Assembly: GCF_947495825.1 (NCBI RefSeq)
Contig: NZ_CANMAH010000004.1
Coordinates: forward strand, 186,001 to 250,000
DNA: 64,000 bases
Source: an uncultured Psychrobacter sp.
Lineage (GTDB): Bacteria > Pseudomonadota > Gammaproteobacteria > Pseudomonadales > Moraxellaceae
Direction of reading: 5' to 3'
Below are positions 63,436 through 64,000 of the stretch, piece after piece (position 1 is the stretch's first letter; every line of letters begins with the position of its first letter). The notes beneath the pieces were generated by a model, which was given only the letters and a program-made list of their open reading frames with translations, was not told where the DNA came from and ran no database searches. Position numbers and translations under genes: made by a program.

Positions 63436-64000
63436 ATGCCTACTAATGCGATGCACTCAGCGTTACCTGCGCAGACTGGCTTTGATAGCCGCTACGACAA
63501 GCGTCTTTATAACAAACGGCGCTGGGCCAATAAGCTGGGCTTGGGTTTTGCCATGTCGGCGATGGTATTTGGCTTGATTTGGCTGTTTTGGATATTGGTG
63601 ACGCTGTTTGTCGAAGGCTTTCAGGGCATGATACAGATGCCTATCTTTACCGCCGATACGCCGCCACCGATGAGCGCAGGCGGCCTACGTAACGCCATTG
63701 TCGGCTCGGTGATGTTGGCGTTTTCGGGATTATTTATCGGTGCGCCCATTGGCCTGATGACAGGGATTTATTTGTCTGAATTTGCGCAAGGCAGCCTGCT
63801 TGGCAAAGTGACGCGCTTTTTAAATGACATTTTGCTCTCTGCCCCCTCGATTGTCATTGGTCTGTTTATTTATGCCTTGATGGTAAAAGGTCAAAGCTTC
63901 TCTGGGTGGGCGGGCGCATTGGCATTGGCGCTGATTGTGGTGCCTGTGGTGGTACGAACGACTGAAAACATGCTCAATCTGGTGCCCAATAGCATTCGTG
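63436..64000 (+). CDS. pstA: Phosphate ABC transporter permease PstA (3' end cut off)
   Basis: The frame runs from ATG 63436 to the right edge without a stop, 188 codons visible. After a cytoplasmic start (residues 1-40, ending KLYNKRRWANKLG-type) comes a first span at LGFAMSAMVFGLIWLFWILVTLFVEG, then the PstA-type AGGLRNAIVGSVMLAFSGLFIGAPIGLMTGIYLSE, LNDILLSAPSIVIGLFIYALMV and ALIVVPVVVRTTENMLNLVPNSIR. GGAA 9 nt upstream supports ATG 63436 over 63421 or 63427. It follows pstC by 70 nt; pstB and phoU are expected to follow outside the window. Confidence 0.9.
   Translation, partial: MPTNAMHSALPAQTGFDSRYDKRLYNKRRWANKLGLGFAMSAMVFGLIWLFWILVTLFVEGFQGMIQMPIFTADTPPPMSAGGLRNAIVGSVMLAFSGLFIGAPIGLMTGIYLSEFAQGSLLGKVTRFLNDILLSAPSIVIGLFIYALMVKGQSFSGWAGALALALIVVPVVVRTTENMLNLVPNSIR

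Overview
The window reads as a chromosomal segment of a Moraxellaceae gammaproteobacterium, most likely Psychrobacter. The basis is recognition of the protein set (complete hut operon, GlpM-family protein, UspA/AtaA-type trimeric autotransporter with an ESPR leader, PaoABC-like molybdenum hydroxylase), the moderate GC of the genes and the very AT-rich spacers. This is inference; no search was run. I see no tRNA, rRNA, CRISPR array, insertion sequence or prophage. The first gene (puuE-like) is cut by the left edge and the last (pstA) by the right edge.

Region by region. 1-2331: end of a ureide (allantoin) degradation operon, puuE-allE-allA. 2492-3442: EamA/DMT permease. 3594-5965: polar amino-acid ABC importer (ATPase, permease, lipoprotein SBP) of the cystine/GlnQ type. 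6238-14854: histidine utilisation, hutC divergent from hutU-(YjiH-family membrane protein)-hutH-hutG-hutI, with a perfect HutC-type operator between them. 14967-16661: a PepSY protein and an orphan ORF. 16735-22173: four glycosyltransferase genes on the minus strand. 22761-24107: NADP-glutamate dehydrogenase. 24784-27879: an uncharacterised five-gene cluster (roadblock/LC7, Aer-type PAS, cytoplasmic PhnD-like binding protein, two unknowns) preceded by a tandem 17-bp repeat. 28234-35356: GNAT enzyme, a very AT-rich spacer, a 1781-aa trimeric autotransporter adhesin and a BamE-like lipoprotein. 35551-36138: small unknown gene and GlpM-like membrane protein. 36353-40240: a small regulon (SDR, AhpD-like protein, FrnE-like DsbA protein, TetR regulator, haloacid dehalogenase) tied together by an identical 16-bp palindrome at two divergent promoters. 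40421-46718: class III alcohol dehydrogenase, LysR regulator, DUF302 lipoprotein, DUF4031 protein, zinc alcohol dehydrogenase, SDR, UspA pair protein. 46914-60458: a large molybdenum block on the minus strand: modB, modA, moaE, moaD, moaC, mobA, moaB, moaA, moeA, mocA-like, xdhC-like and a three-subunit molybdenum hydroxylase. 60898-64000: pstS-pstC-pstA behind a clear Pho box.

How the genes work together. The molybdenum block joins molybdate uptake, molybdopterin synthesis, nucleotide attachment (MobA for GMP, MocA-like for CMP), insertion (XdhC-like) and one client enzyme in one place; modC is not at the locus. The hut genes encode the four-step route from histidine to glutamate plus formamide, and GdhA lies about 8 kb further on. 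Three copies of a roughly 75-80 bp imperfect palindrome (12259, 54054, 62206) form a dispersed intergenic repeat family. The best candidate for an undescribed system is the roadblock/PAS/PhnD-like cluster at 24.7-27.9 kb; the TetR-palindrome regulon at 36.3-40.2 kb is the best-supported new regulatory inference.
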